From: Syncephalis plumigaleata
Taxonomy: Eukaryota > Zoopagomycota > Zoopagomycetes > Zoopagales > Piptocephalidaceae
Reading direction: 5' to 3'
NCBI GenBank assembly: GCA_025201365.1
Contig: JAIXMF010000006.1
Span: 1,054,001 to 1,118,000, forward strand
Length of the DNA: 64,000 nt
A program made the position numbers and the translations under genes. The notes beneath the pieces were generated by a model. It did not search any database. It was not told the DNA's origin and worked only from the letters and a program-made list of their open reading frames with translations. Each line of letters opens with the position of its first letter. Within the stretch, counting starts at the first letter, position 1. Of this stretch, positions 36,611-48,768 are shown piece after piece.

Positions 36611-37018
36611 TTGTTACAATACTGCTTTTTTCTTGAATAGAGGAAAAAAGGGGAACAGTAAATAAGAAAGAAAGAGTGTATATGAGTGCACCCGTATTGA
36701 ACATGATAATACACGGTAACGTGCACATATAAAACGTGCTACATTGCAACTAGATGGATATAAATATGCGCATCATCACTAGCGAAAGCTGACATCATAA
36801 TTGCGTTATGTCATATGGCAATGGAATACCGAGATGTATTATCAAATACAATCAGTCAAATGTATATGATGAGCTTATTTACGAATCATTGCAGGATTCA
36901 ACAGGTATATGTCTATTTCAGTTATATCTATACAGTAGACTACACTGATAACGGTATAATACGTGAATAGATTCTTACTAGTTGAACATGTAGTAAAATG
37001 ATCAATTTTGGTTAACTA
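36611..37018. other. Spacer between SINE and TIR element
   Basis: AT-rich; no gene or other element seen. Confidence 0.5.
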
Positions 37019-37583
37019 CAGGCTATTTCCATCCAATTTGCGCAGTTAGCCATTTGTCTTTACGAATAAATGATATTTCACTTACAGTATTGCTACCCCG
37101 TATTTTTGACAATTGACGATACAACCTGGTTAATTTGTTATTTGTTGTTTGGATCCCTCTTGATCTTGATCTTCATTTAGTAAATATTTTGTGGACGTAC
37201 TAGGATCAGGAGGAGGAACGGCACCTCGTTGGAATTGTGTTGGAATACCCTTGTCCTTACGAACACTGCGGATAATCTGAATGAAGTTCAGACATGCAGC
37301 CATATCCCGATTCCATACACGATAATTAATAGCTACTTGTAAGTACATGACATGGCAATATTCAACTATACTAGTACACTTGTATCATCTATCTTATAGA
37401 ATTGATGATGATAGTTATCGCTATCAATATAGGATCCATTACTAATACTGAATTGTTATTATTATCATGCTGTGTCAATTGGCATTTCTATGGTAATAAT
37501 GGTGTTAACAATTGTGTAAATCTATTTATTAATAAACTGCAAATGTTAAAGGATAAATGCGCAAATTGGATGGAAAAAAGCTG
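37019..37583. mobile_element. TIR DNA transposon copy 2 (565 bp)
   Basis: The left end CAGGCTATTTCCATCCAATT is preceded by TA (37017-37018). The right end GCAAATTGGATGGAAAAA pairs with it. The last bases (GCTGAC) differ from the other copies, and the right-hand TA is lost. The subterminal block GTTAACAATTGTGTAAATCT is shared with the copies at 9156-9235 and 44937-45014. The interior encodes the best-kept minus-strand TnpB/Fanzor-like C-terminus. It lies within 180 bp of the GCLM-like start codon. Confidence 0.87.
37130..37348 (-). pseudogene. TnpB/Fanzor-like C-terminal fragment inside element copy 2
   Basis: A 72-residue minus-strand frame contains INYRVWNRDMAACLNFIQII, then RSVRKDKGIPTQFQRG and a proline-rich tail. 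The WNRD-xAA-xLNF block followed by G-x-P-x-xF is the pattern I recall for the RuvC-III end of eukaryotic TnpB homologues (Fanzor). The upstream nuclease part and zinc ribbon are absent from this copy, so it is a truncated remnant. Copy 1 retains a possible zinc ribbon. A different transposon protein with the same ending cannot be excluded without a profile search. Confidence 0.5.
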
Positions 37584-37761
37584 ACTAATAATTCTATCAT
37601 TGATTGATCAAAAACGTCATTATTCCCTAGGATAAGAGACACGTATAATCAAACATCATTCTCAATACGATAACCTCTTAACAACCGTGAGCTTTCCTTC
37701 CCTCGTATTCGTATATCTTTCCTCCTCTTTTATAAGCTTAACCTGCATTACTAGTCAAAAC

Positions 37762-39153
37762 ATGTCCTCGTCAAATAACGGCACTTACCGCCAACTGATA
37801 CTGACCACAGGGAATCTAATGCATACTAATGTCACGGGTATTCTCAATAGTGCATTCAAGCGTACTCATGAAGAAGTAAGCATTAATAACAACAACAACA
37901 ATAATAATAATAATAGTAAGATAACAATGTAATCTTGTAGGTATTGGCCGGATTCCGCAATACGCTACATGCTAACACGGCAGCTAATGTAAACAGTAGC
38001 AGTGACAGTAGTAGCAATTCATCAAGTATTGATTATGACACGACATCTGATCGATTAATCGTTGAGCATCCTCAATCGTTGTCATCTACAAAGTGTTGTT
38101 CCGACACGGATTCTATCGATGATCTTCAGCTTACAGGTAAGGTATATGTTTGTTATTATTGAATCATTTACTTACTGCATCATTTGTATAGCCAAACTAT
38201 TCTTATTCCCTCAGAAAGATCAATCGACCGCTGAATCAGCAAAACATCAAATGGACATGGCCATACAATCATTGAAAAAGCGTACCGGTTTGACCCAAAT
38301 CAATAACTTCACACTTGCCTTCACTGATTTCAAACTAGATGATGATGCTGAAGAGGAGGAAGAGGAAGACAACACTATTACAACTGTGTCATGGCCTGAT
38401 ATGACCTATTATCATCATTTATGGAAGGTAAGCTAGACTAGAGAAAGTATTCATAATCATTGCAGAGATCATTTACATGTATATATATATATATCAATGG
38501 TAATTAGGCATTAGAAGAGGAACACAGTCAGGGTGGTGTTAAAGAACTTGGTGTATCGGAATTTACGAGAAATAGACTGGACACTTTCCTGTCTACTATT
38601 ACGGTAAGTGGAGAACACATAATGATGATGATGATGATGATGATACACAGCTTCTTGTTATCTAGTATTAATGATCATATTCATGATGATATACGTACAG
38701 ATACCACCTGCTAGTAATCAAGTTAACCTCGCCGATTGTTGTATTATGCCTCGTGAATTAATCGCCTATTGTCGTGAACGTGGTATCGAATTAGTCACAC
38801 ATAGTGATGCTAGTGGTAAGCTATCTAATTCGATTATAGTTGTCATTTTACGTAGAACTCTAACAGTTGATCCAACTATTTAGATTTGTTTTCCACTAAA
38901 GAGTTACAACAATTACTAAAGCAATTTCCATCAGTTCATGGTTATACACCAGCAGACGCATCGTCCATTTCCCTTCAATGGTTGCTCAAATTCTCTGTTA
39001 TGGTACAATCTCGCGGTATTATTTGTGATAAAGGGTAAGCAAGTCAATGACAATGCTAAAAGACAAGTACACTCATTATAATACTAATATGTTATGTGTA
39101 TGGATTGGATCTGATCTGAACATAGATATATTTTGTTTGCTACTAGCAAATAA
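37762..39153 (+). CDS. GCLM: Glutamate-cysteine ligase regulatory (modifier) subunit, 7 exons
   Basis: Aldo-keto-reductase-fold regulatory subunit of the first enzyme in glutathione synthesis. Exons: 37762-37875, 37941-38141, 38215-38427, 38508-38603, 38701-38815, 38884-39034, 39126-39153. They sum to 918 nt (305 residues). Landmarks are YRQLILTTGNLMH at the start, GGVKELGVSEFTRNRLDTFL, PPASNQVNLADCCIMPRELI, GIELVTHSDAS and a final RGIICDKGYILFATSK. ATG 37762 is chosen because the frame upstream has only a non-ATG start. A serine-rich and acidic insert (exons 2-3) is expected to be disordered. A TIR element sits just upstream, possibly within the promoter. Confidence 0.93.
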
Positions 39154-39276
39154 TCCTGTCTCCATTTAAATATTACAGGACCATCTTCATTTTTGCGCAT
39201 CTTTCATTGAAGAAAAAAGAGGATCAAGTAAGAACAATCGTCATCTGCACGAACTAACACAATATTGCCGCTACTC

Positions 39277-40575
39277 TTAAGCTTCATCATCCGATGAGGC
39301 TTCATCACCCGACACTTCCGCGTTCTCTCGTTCCACACGTGCCATCAACTCTGCTAGTTCAAGATCATCCGTCTCGCTAACTGCCTTTGGCTTCATCTTG
39401 ATGCTGAGCGATCCCTTGGCATCTGTGATGCTTTCCTGTACCTTCACGATCGCTTGTTCCAACAACTCAATACCCGCCTTCTTATCCAATGATGTAGTGA
39501 GCATGACATAAAGTGGTGGTGCTACCAATTTGACCTTTTAACAAAAGTGAAATAAAATGACAATTGTTTGTAATTAGTTAATCCCTCTATATATATATAT
39601 ATATATGCACGTACCTTCACTTCACCATCATCATTGGAGCATTTCTCGGCTTCTTTTAGAGCACGCTTAATGGCATCAATGCCTTCGTAGCCGAAACATG
39701 TCACTTCGACATCTATTCATTCATTATAATATGCATACATATTTGTTTGTTCAATCGTTCTTTTATATATATATATATATATATATATGGATCCACTTAC
39801 CTGCACGAATCTTTACCGGTTGCGGTGTAAGACGACGAGCAATGCTGGCCAATAATTCTGTACGCACTTCGTCTGTCATCTCTAGTCCTTCTAGAACCGT
39901 CTCGGGATCACTATAGTCATCGGTAAGTAATCGAAAAGAAAGCATAAAGTGCATCCTCGACTAAAAACGCTTACTTGATCACCATCTTGAAGGCATCATA
40001 AGCATGACCATACTTGCGGTAGAGTGGCCAACCAATCGATTTGTACAGGTCCTCGAGTGGCATATCAAGTTTCTCGGCAATGTAGCGTAGAATGCTATGC
40101 ACCTAATCATAACAGGAGCGATTAGTTTACAGCAATCGATTAGCGTCATCATCGACAGCATTTCTTACCGCTTTGGATTTATTATACTTTTCTTCGCACT
40201 TAATAATATCCTCGGGTGCTACACGACGCTTCGACAAGTCGATATAACCTATTGTAATAACAACAACGGCGAAATAATCAATATAACTCACTTTACTAGT
40301 AGCGTGTTCTGTATGGTCACACACTTACCTTTTTCCTTGTCGACACGTAGAACGACTACAACTTCATTGCGTCCGATACGGATAAGCTTCTGAATACTAC
40401 GGATACGACGACGAGACAGTTCGGAGAGCAAGATCATACCGTCCGCGTTATCGTATTCGAGTAGATGAACATTGGCGCCCATTTCGGCAATATCGCGTAC
40501 ATTGACCATAACCACATCTTCCACCTCGGGGAAGCGGTTCTCGTAGAAACGACAACGGAATTTTGGATTCGACAT
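39277..40575 (-). CDS. SUI2: Translation initiation factor eIF2 subunit alpha, 6 exons
   Basis: Regulatory subunit of eIF2, which delivers initiator tRNA to the ribosome. Exons: 40575-40329, 40248-40169, 40102-39975, 39910-39801, 39712-39615, 39534-39277. They sum to 921 nt (306 residues). The S1 domain opens [20 protein letters not shown]. The stress-kinase site is intact in [17 protein letters not shown]; the target Ser (Ser51 of other species) is Ser54 here. The later blocks [39 protein letters not shown] and [19 protein letters not shown] fit the family. It ends in an acidic tail. It converges on GCLM with only about 120 bp between stop codons. Confidence 0.98.
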
Positions 40576-41618
40576 GATGAAGCACGGTATACAGCTAAAG
40601 ATCAGAAAGGATCAGAGGGGATGTGCGTGCAGCTTACAATACGTGATCAAACAAAAAATAATAATAATTGACGTTGTATGGCCAATAAAGGCGTAAATGA
40701 GTTGAGAGAAAAGAGGGAGATTAGCGATTAGTGTGAAAACAACACGAATGACCGCTGAAAACTGTGATGATTAAAAACTGGCACATTTCAATTCAGTGGC
40801 AACGTTTCAGCTTAAGCAATTGCATCAGCAATATTACGGCATACTTGCTTAATATACGTAGATCAGTATCATTTGATTAAATCAAGGCAAGTCTGTATAG
40901 TTATTACTCGATAATTGTATCAGTATATATTCATGAATGACACTCATCTATATGTGTATATGTGTATATGTATGTATATGCGCATACACATAATCATTTA
41001 ATAAATCACGCACTCGCATATAAATTGGAAAACAGAGAAAGAGAGAAGGAAAGAAAGAAACGACAGCAGCAAGAGAAAGAGAAGGAGAAGGAGAATCTAT
41101 ATCATCATTTAGTCACCTTCTTTCATCTTGCTTCTTTCCAAATAGATGAACAAACAAACAAACAAACAAACAAGCAATCGCATGAGCACATAGAAATAAT
41201 TATTTATCATTTCAACAGGACAAAAAGCAACAGCCTTATAGAATAATACGTATGATTGATTAAAGGCATGGGGAAACAAAACACTATAAATATCCTGGTG
41301 ATGACCACAAAGTGTTAAAGTAGTAAACGGGAACCGGATTAAATTGAATCAATAAAAATGATACTATATGCGCACACAAATGCGTGTATGCGTTGTAGTA
41401 GATATGAAGAAGAAGAAGAAGGTGATGGTGGTGGTGGTGATTCGTATCACATAATACATGTGTATTGGTCGCGGTCTACTACTGTCGCTTATTATTAATT
41501 GAGTTGGTTAGGTTGGTCAGTCAGTCAGCAATTAAATACACATATAAAAATACGCCACATCATCATCATCATCATCACCATACACTACTACTTCGCCATC
41601 ACGACAATAATGACAGTT
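40576..41618. other. Spacer between eIF2-alpha and G-alpha genes
   Basis: No gene seen. Contains GAGAAA-rich tracts (41030-41095), CAAACAAA repeats (41150-41175) and an ATC microsatellite (41551-41577). Confidence 0.5.
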
Positions 41619-42873
41619 TTACAAAAGGCCGCATTGACGTAGATTAGTTTGAATAATAATATCGTTGACGGCGGCCATTACAAACTTGATCTGATTGGTG
41701 TCGGTAGCACAAGTGAAATGCGTGTAGATTTGCTTGGAATCCGATTGATTCAAGGCGACAAATCGATTGAGAATGTAGTCGCAGGCTGCGTCGTAATTGT
41801 CGCCACCGTCGAAATCGGGGAAGAACTGACGCATCGGTGAGATGGGCAGCTTGAAGCGGAACAGATCGATCTTGTTCAAGAATAGAATAATACTCGTTTG
41901 CACAAACCAGCGAGAGTTGCAAATCGAGTCGAATAGCGTTAATGCTTCTTGCATTCGATTGACAGTCTCATCCTCCACGAGTACTTGATCGTACTCGCTG
42001 ATAGCCACCAAGAATACAATTGCCGTCACATTCTCGAAGCAATGGATCCACTTTTTACGCTCTGATCGCTGACCACCCACATCAAGCATACGATAGGTGA
42101 GGTCGCCGATGTGGAATGTTGTCTCGGTGATACCGGTGGTCTTGACGCGAGAACGCAACACATCCTGATCCGATGGCAGGTAGTCAGGCTGAGCAATACG
42201 ATCGATAGACTCGAAATAGCTATAGAGAATAAATAATGGTAATGAATCATAGGTCAGTGTTCCGTACTATTTACGATGCATGAACTAAGCAAATAAAGCA
42301 AAGCAAATACTTACTATCGGGCAGAATCATTCAATTGATACTCGCGTGATCGATGGAAGCACTCTTGCACGCCTTGATCAAGCCAGAGTGACCGAACGGC
42401 CACCGCCACTTCATTGGGCAGCATATCGGCCTCGATTTGTGATGGCAAATCAAGGATGACCGCGCTGTGAATCTTGTTGTTGGGATTAGTGAGAGGAATA
42501 CCCATATTATGCATGGCTTCTAGGATGACACGCATCGATTGGACCGTATTAGAGAAGATGATTTCTTTGAATGATTCGCGTTCCTCTAGACTATAGCCGC
42601 CGTCGTGAATTAGTTTCATTTGCTTAAGAATGGTGGATTTGCCAGATTCACCAGCACCTATTTATCGATTATTAGAGCAGATAATGGTTAGTCAATCATA
42701 GTCATCTCTATTATTTTTCATATATATACATCAGTAGGATGTTTGAGCTACTTACCCAGCAAAAGCATTTTAACTTCATTGCGCTGCTGGATTTTGTCTC
42801 GACGAATCTGGTTTTCAATTTCTTCGTTGCGTCGCTTCGACTCTAGCTCTTCTTTGGATACACAGCAACCCAT
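41619..42873 (-). CDS. Heterotrimeric G-protein alpha subunit, Gi-like, 3 exons
   Basis: Membrane-anchored GTPase that relays signals from seven-TM receptors. Exons 42873-42756, 42657-42315 and 42219-41619 sum to 1,062 nt (353 residues), the usual length. The start MGCCVSKEE gives myristoyl-Gly2 and palmitoyl-Cys sites. G1 is [20 protein letters not shown], switch [15 protein letters not shown], switch [23 protein letters not shown]4 FLNKIDLF and G5 TCATDT. The C-terminus is QCGLL, with Cys at -4 as in pertussis-toxin-sensitive Gi-type proteins. All residues expected for GTP binding and hydrolysis are present. Confidence 0.98.
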
Positions 42874-44774
42874 TTTTGATTAGATGTGAAGGTAATGATC
42901 GTACTACTACCTAGTAATAACAGTTATTCGTTAGTAAATGGATATGATAATGGTAATAAAGATTCTATCTATCTAGTTAGAGACTAGAATGTTAACGGAA
43001 TAAAAAAGGGGAGGATTGATCAACTACAAGGCAGATTTGTGCTAACCCTAAAATAAAAAAAGATTGCACCCAATGTGGCGAAGAAAGCTTGCAGACACTG
43101 CGACACACCGTAAAAAATGTTTTGATTTTCTCTGGTTTTAGCGTAATAAACAGACCAGTAAGAAAAAAGAGTGAATAGCTAACAGATATTGCTAAGGATG
43201 ATGATGATGATGATACAGTTGTTGTTGTTGTTTATATAGTAAACCTATGATTTGTGGTTACTTGCTAATAAATGTATAGAGGATGTAACTCCGCTCAAAT
43301 AAGTTATAAACACAGCAATGAGAGGAGAAACCGCACACATATACATATATACATATACATATATACATAGTGGCGTATTCTTCAATAGCTCAATAAACGA
43401 GTAGACCAACTAATGAATCTTACTTACAGAACAGTAATAGAGTGACGAACTAGTTCAATGAAATTGATAGTAAATCAAAGTAAAGAGATGATGATGATGA
43501 AGCGTTGTCGTTGTACACACGCGTAGGAATAAATACTGCTTGGACGTCAAGTGTATATAGTGGGGTAAACAATAGATGGCAACAGAGATGATGACACTGA
43601 CACGCAAAGTCAGTCAAAGTAGCCCTAATAACAAGGGGAATAGAAGCGGTTAAGGTGTGTGTGTGTAGAGTAATAGTAACTAGTAGTAAAGAAAGAAGTA
43701 AATAAGAAGTAGTAGTAGTATAGGTGGAGAAAGAAAAAGATAATAACGGAATAGAATGGATGATGAATAAAGGAATGAATGAATGAGTGAATAGGCATAC
43801 ACACACACACATCACACGCACACACTTTCTCTCGATTTCTCTCTCTCTATCTCACTTACTTTTGCATTCACATTCACTTATTGCTCACATTCACACAGCA
43901 CAAAGAAGGAAAGATCCAGTCAAAGTAATTGAGAGAAAATAAATGTACCAGTTATGTAAGGACGTGCACACACAGTACGCATATACACAGTACGAATACA
44001 CGCACACACACGTACACGTACACCAAAGGAAAGAAATGGAAAAAAGGCGAAATGGATGAATATGTGTAAGGTGCGTTGTTTTGCGTGTGTGTGTATGTGT
44101 GTATGTATACGCAAGTAAGCAAGTGACAGTGAGTGTGGTTTAGTCAAAGTGTGAAGGGCGTGTCTTTAAGACAGAAGCGGGGTGAAGAGAAAAAAACGAA
44201 CAAGAGAGGCCGACACGTATAAGGGGACGGAAAAAAGGTTACCGAATATGGAAATGCCATTGGCAACATACCAGTAGTGTGTTCATGGAATCACTATCAA
44301 TGGAGGATTAGCAATAAGGCAGTGTCACAGAACAAATAATTGATCTACTTTATTATAGATGAAATACCAGAAAACATATCCTATTGCATACAGATAATAA
44401 TAATCATAATAGGAGGATAATCATATTAGCCTATTTTCTTGCTCTTTCTCAAGAGTGAGATAGATGAATTCCTTGAACAAGTCAAGTATGCCTACAGACC
44501 GAACAAGATCGTCCATCCCTGAAACTCAGTAATATACAACCTCTATTCAGAGGCGTATAACCATTATAGATGCTTATATGTATATCTGTATATGTATATG
44601 TGTGTATGTGGTAGTTACATGGCATGGCGGGGTACTTTTACGATGTGGGAATTGAGGTCACTTGCGGAGAAGATAGATAATGTCGTGTAAGACCAGGCAA
44701 GGATGCGATGATGATGATAGGATGACTGATTTGTCAATCAACGCTACATGTAGTAATATACGATAACTACAAGA
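42874..44774. other. 1.9-kb spacer upstream of the Gi-like gene
   Basis: No supported gene. CA-rich (43797-43826, 43970-44020) and GATGAT tracts only; probably promoter and 5' UTR. Confidence 0.5.
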
Positions 44775-44776
44775 TA

Positions 44777-45014
44777 CAGGCTTTTTCCATCCAATTTGCG
44801 CAGTTAGCCTTCTGTCTTTACGAATAAATAATAGTTATCATTAATTGTAATATGTGATATCGTTACCATTAACATCTCCCTCAACTGCTAGTGCCATAAC
44901 AACTACTCAATAATAATAGCAATGCGATGATGATGTTAACAATTGTGTTAATCTATTTGTTAATAAACTGCAAACGTTAAAGGATAAATTCGCAAATTGG
45001 ATGGAAAAACACTG
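44777..45014. mobile_element. TIR DNA transposon copy 3, internally deleted (238 bp)
   Basis: The ends are nearly identical to copy 1 (CAGGCTTTTTCCATCCAATT on the left, GGATGGAAAAACACTG on the right), with TA at 44775-44776 and 45015-45016. Only about 60 bp of the left end and 170 bp of the right end remain. The right part shares CATCTCCCTCAACTGCTAGT with copy 1 (about 9090-9110). It is a MITE derived by internal deletion. Confidence 0.9.
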
Positions 45015-45016
45015 TA

Positions 45017-45544
45017 GTAAATATGCAAGTGCTACTTAAGGATCGACATGTAACATTGAAATAAGGTTTAGCAATAAATTGGAATAACAAAATAACAAGA
45101 CATTCTTAGAGTATAGAAACAAGCAAGCATATCTACAAGTGTATACACTTCAATAGCAAATAGTATTTAATAGTAGGATATTCAACATATTATTAGTTAT
45201 AATCTATCATTACCAAATAATACGCACGACAAAGAGTAATTGACAATATCTTGTAATATGAGATAATAAAAATTTTACTATTTTTTTATTTCCGTCTACA
45301 ACACTTTGTTATTGTCGTTGTTGTCGTGACATCTTTGTATTGTTTTACTAATCGACACGCTATTCTATGCTTCTAGCATCTACTTGAAGGTGCTAGGAAT
45401 ATAGGAACGAGTAGATGTTAATGAATCCTTTCCTATAACAGGATTGCACTTTTGTTGTATTACACATTCTAGTTGCATTCTGCGTTATTACTAGTACTCT
45501 CGTCTTTTCTAGATTATTAAGCGTTTATTTGTTAGTAGCGTGTC
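45017..45544. other. Spacer before the Ima1-like gene
   Basis: AT-rich; nothing recognisable. Confidence 0.5.
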
Positions 45545-48112
45545 ATGTTTACGTTATTCTCTCCTATAGTACTGGTATTCGGTACGATACTTATACTATG
45601 GATCCTTTATACGCTTTATGGAGAAATAAGAAACAGGCTACTTCGTCGTGGTCAAGCAGTTCAGTGCTTCTATTGTCATCAGTGGACTCGACTACCACCA
45701 GTTGTACGCGTGTCACCGAGTGATGAGACTAATGCCACTACTGGACAACCAGCACAACATAGACATATTGGTGAGACTCCGTATAATTGGTTTTGTCAAT
45801 ACTGTCAGAATAGAAATCTACGCGCTAAAGTAAGTGCACGATTATTGACGACTGTTCAATAGCTCACTATTTACTTATCAACGAATAGAATGGAGAACTA
45901 ATTGATCAGGTGCCGGCCATGTTTGATGAATCGTTAAACGCTACTCAATGGAGAAAAGAAGGTAGACGATAATACATTCTATTTAGTATACAATTAAACT
46001 AATCGTGTATATTATTGCTATTGCTATTGTTACTAAGAGCAATCTACAGGAAATCAGCATCATCAGCATCGTCAGCGTCGTCGTCGATGTCAAGGTTTAA
46101 GTGACACAGAACTAATGAGTGATGATGAGGAATTAAGCGTGCCATTCTGCGATAGTTGTTTATTTAATCATAACATGGTGCTACAACTATTGACTAGCTA
46201 TCAACCAGATGAATCGGTGAGTAATCCTACTAGACTAGATTGTTATACTTGCATCGATATTAATAATATGTCATTAGGATCCAAACTTTAAGGATTACGA
46301 TACGGCAGTGGAAGCGTATAAAGCCAAGATAGAAGAGCGTTACCCGCCTTTATGCGAGCAATGTGCACCTAGAGTTCAGCGTAGGATCACTCAGACAAAT
46401 ACACGAATACGAGCACGTTATTACGGTGAAGCACTTCGACGATCAAAAACCACACCATTCGTTAATCATTTACCGCGTTATCGTTGGTGGAAGGCATGGC
46501 TATGGCTGTGGATATTTGGTATGGAGTGGATATCTCGCGGTCTAACATTTTATATGTGTTGGTCGGGTCATACCAATGTTAAGGGTAGGTCATTCTTGTA
46601 TTCATACCAGCATTATTATATGTATTATATGTATTAATTATAGTTTAGTCTTAGAACCAGTTGTTGTTCTATGGGAACCGTTTGATCAACTATTTAGATT
46701 TAGACTGTCCTGGACAGCAAATCTACCAAACAATAGTCTCTACTTGATTGTAGGCATAGCTAGTCTTACAATTGTATGGGATCCAACATGGTTGCGACGC
46801 GTCTACAAAAGACAACGCGTGTATCCACGTGGATTGACGTATTATCGAGTAAGTGTTTATTATTGATACGTCATTGGAATTAGTAGTGCCACCCTAACGT
46901 AAACAATGATGACTTAGCTTTGTCAAATTGGATTATCCGCTATAAGACTAGGTTTATTAGGACTATCAGAGGAATTTCTCCCGTCTACTTATGGTATTCT
47001 AGTAAGATGTCTTTTTATCATACTATCTATTCTGGTAAGTAGATGCATGAATGCCATCTTTCTAATTGGAATATTAACAAATGATAACTAGCTAATCGGT
47101 TTGTCGTGGATGTGCACACCAACACCACCGACGCCAATTAGACTATGCGATAAACCGACATCAAAGGTTTATCGTGCCAAAGTTCAACCATTATATGTAA
47201 GTATTGCTTATTAAACTAGGTAACATTAGCTAACCAGTTGACATCATTGAATTAATAGGGCCGAAAGCGTAGCAAGCATACTCGAGTGCAACAGCCCATG
47301 AGTGGTGAAAGCGATTACGCTGTCTCACCACCAACAACACCACCCGATTCACCGAGGAAATCTGTTAAAACACGACGACGCGATCCAAATGCCCTAGTAT
47401 TCAGTGATGATGACGATGACACGCTGTGTGACGATACACGCTACTCGGTGTCCCTTGGGACAATGCTTCAGAATATGAATCTGGGTACGCCCCGTGCACG
47501 ACGATCTCATGACGCGGATAATCCGGCCATTGACACTACGGCAGTGACTACAACCGAGAAGGAAGAGTCAAGGAGGACGTACAATTCTAGGCGTAGACGA
47601 AAGACTCGACCCGAAGTGATGACGAATAGGAAGGAAACCAAACGCGGTGACGCGGACGACATGGACTGGGCACCCACTACGCCACACGCACATCGACAGC
47701 GTATCTATCATGATTTGCAGCCGGTAAAGTTGCATTTGGGATCAGTAGCATCAGCTGATGGCGCGGCAAACACGACGGGTGCATCGGGTTTATTCCGCGT
47801 GCCACCATCTTTTGATGCTCAGAATCGATTCGGACAAACTTATTTGACAGAAGTTATGCAGCAGCAACAGCAACAATCAAGACACCATGACTCTCGTAAT
47901 GATAATGGTATTACTGAACAACCACTTGTTATTGACAATAATCAAGTAAGTTACAAAGTGTTGCATAGTGAAAGGTAATGCAATAGAAGCATAATAGCTG
48001 ACTATCTATGTAATGATAGGAAACGGGACTGGAGCAAATGTTCCAACGATCATTTCAGATACGCGATAATTCCAGTATTGCTGCACGTTTGAAGCACTGG
48101 TTTTCGGGTTAA
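45545..48112 (+). CDS. Ima1/Samp1-type nuclear envelope protein, 9 exons
   Basis: Member of the Ima1 N-terminal-domain family (fission yeast Ima1, human TMEM201/Samp1), inner nuclear membrane proteins linked to the cytoskeleton. Exons: 45545-45829, 45889-45961, 46050-46216, 46278-46584, 46649-46848, 46918-47034, 47092-47196, 47259-47945, 48020-48112. They sum to 2,034 nt (677 residues). An N-terminal TM anchor (PIVLVFGTILILWILYTLYG) precedes the zinc-binding domain: CFYCHQW, WFCQYCQNRN, FCDSCLFNHNMVLQLLTSY and LCEQCAPRV. Several TM helices follow between about 46490 and 47140. A charged, proline-rich nucleoplasmic or cytosolic tail (exon 8) ends with an amphipathic segment LEQMFQRSFQIRDN. AATAAA at 48176-48181. 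Confidence 0.9.
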
Positions 48113-48175
48113 TAATTATTCTAGATACGTATATAGCTGTTATTTGTATTTTAGTGGATATACATTGCGATGAAC

Positions 48176-48181
48176 AATAAA
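48176..48181 (+). terminator. Likely poly(A) signal of the Ima1-like gene
   Basis: AATAAA 64 bp after the stop codon. Confidence 0.5.
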
Positions 48182-48768
48182 TGTTTACACATCCTTAAGC
48201 GATAATGCATATTACTGTTTATCCTTATTGTATATGAATTATGAATTATTTCATAGATTATTGGCATGTCATTTCATAATATCCGCTGCATTCTCTTCAT
48301 AACTCATGCGGCAGTTACAGCCATCAGCATCGTCATATTGACTTTTATTGGTTTTATTATTGCATGTGCACCACAGCACACTATCATGACATGTACAGCA
48401 TGATGACAAGTTGTTAAACGACTGACAAAGGAGGAGACATCTACACGTGTAACACGATTGCCGGAATACAAGTTCCAAAGCCACTGCATGTCTGCTAGAC
48501 CAATCACATGCCTGTCTCAATGGCCGTTGGTACCATTGCTAGAGCATGGTGTCCGCACCTTTCGTTCTTCTTGAACACACCCAACTAACTATTTTCACAT
48601 TATACTACCTCACTAATAATCGTCGGTCTTTGTTTATATTTTTATATATATCTATTTACATCTATATTAGTACTTACTTATACACACTCATACTCATACA
48701 TCGTATATATACACCATTATACAAATATCTGTACATTGATTTGCATATTGTTGTCGTGAATTACTACT
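48182..48768. other. Spacer before the seven-TM gene
   Basis: No supported gene. The minus-strand Cys-rich frames at 48269-48520 lack splice or family support. Confidence 0.4.

Noticed and set aside
48269-48520. Minus-strand cysteine-rich small protein
   Set aside because: Short frame without recognisable motif spacing, and two overlapping frames look equally coding-like.
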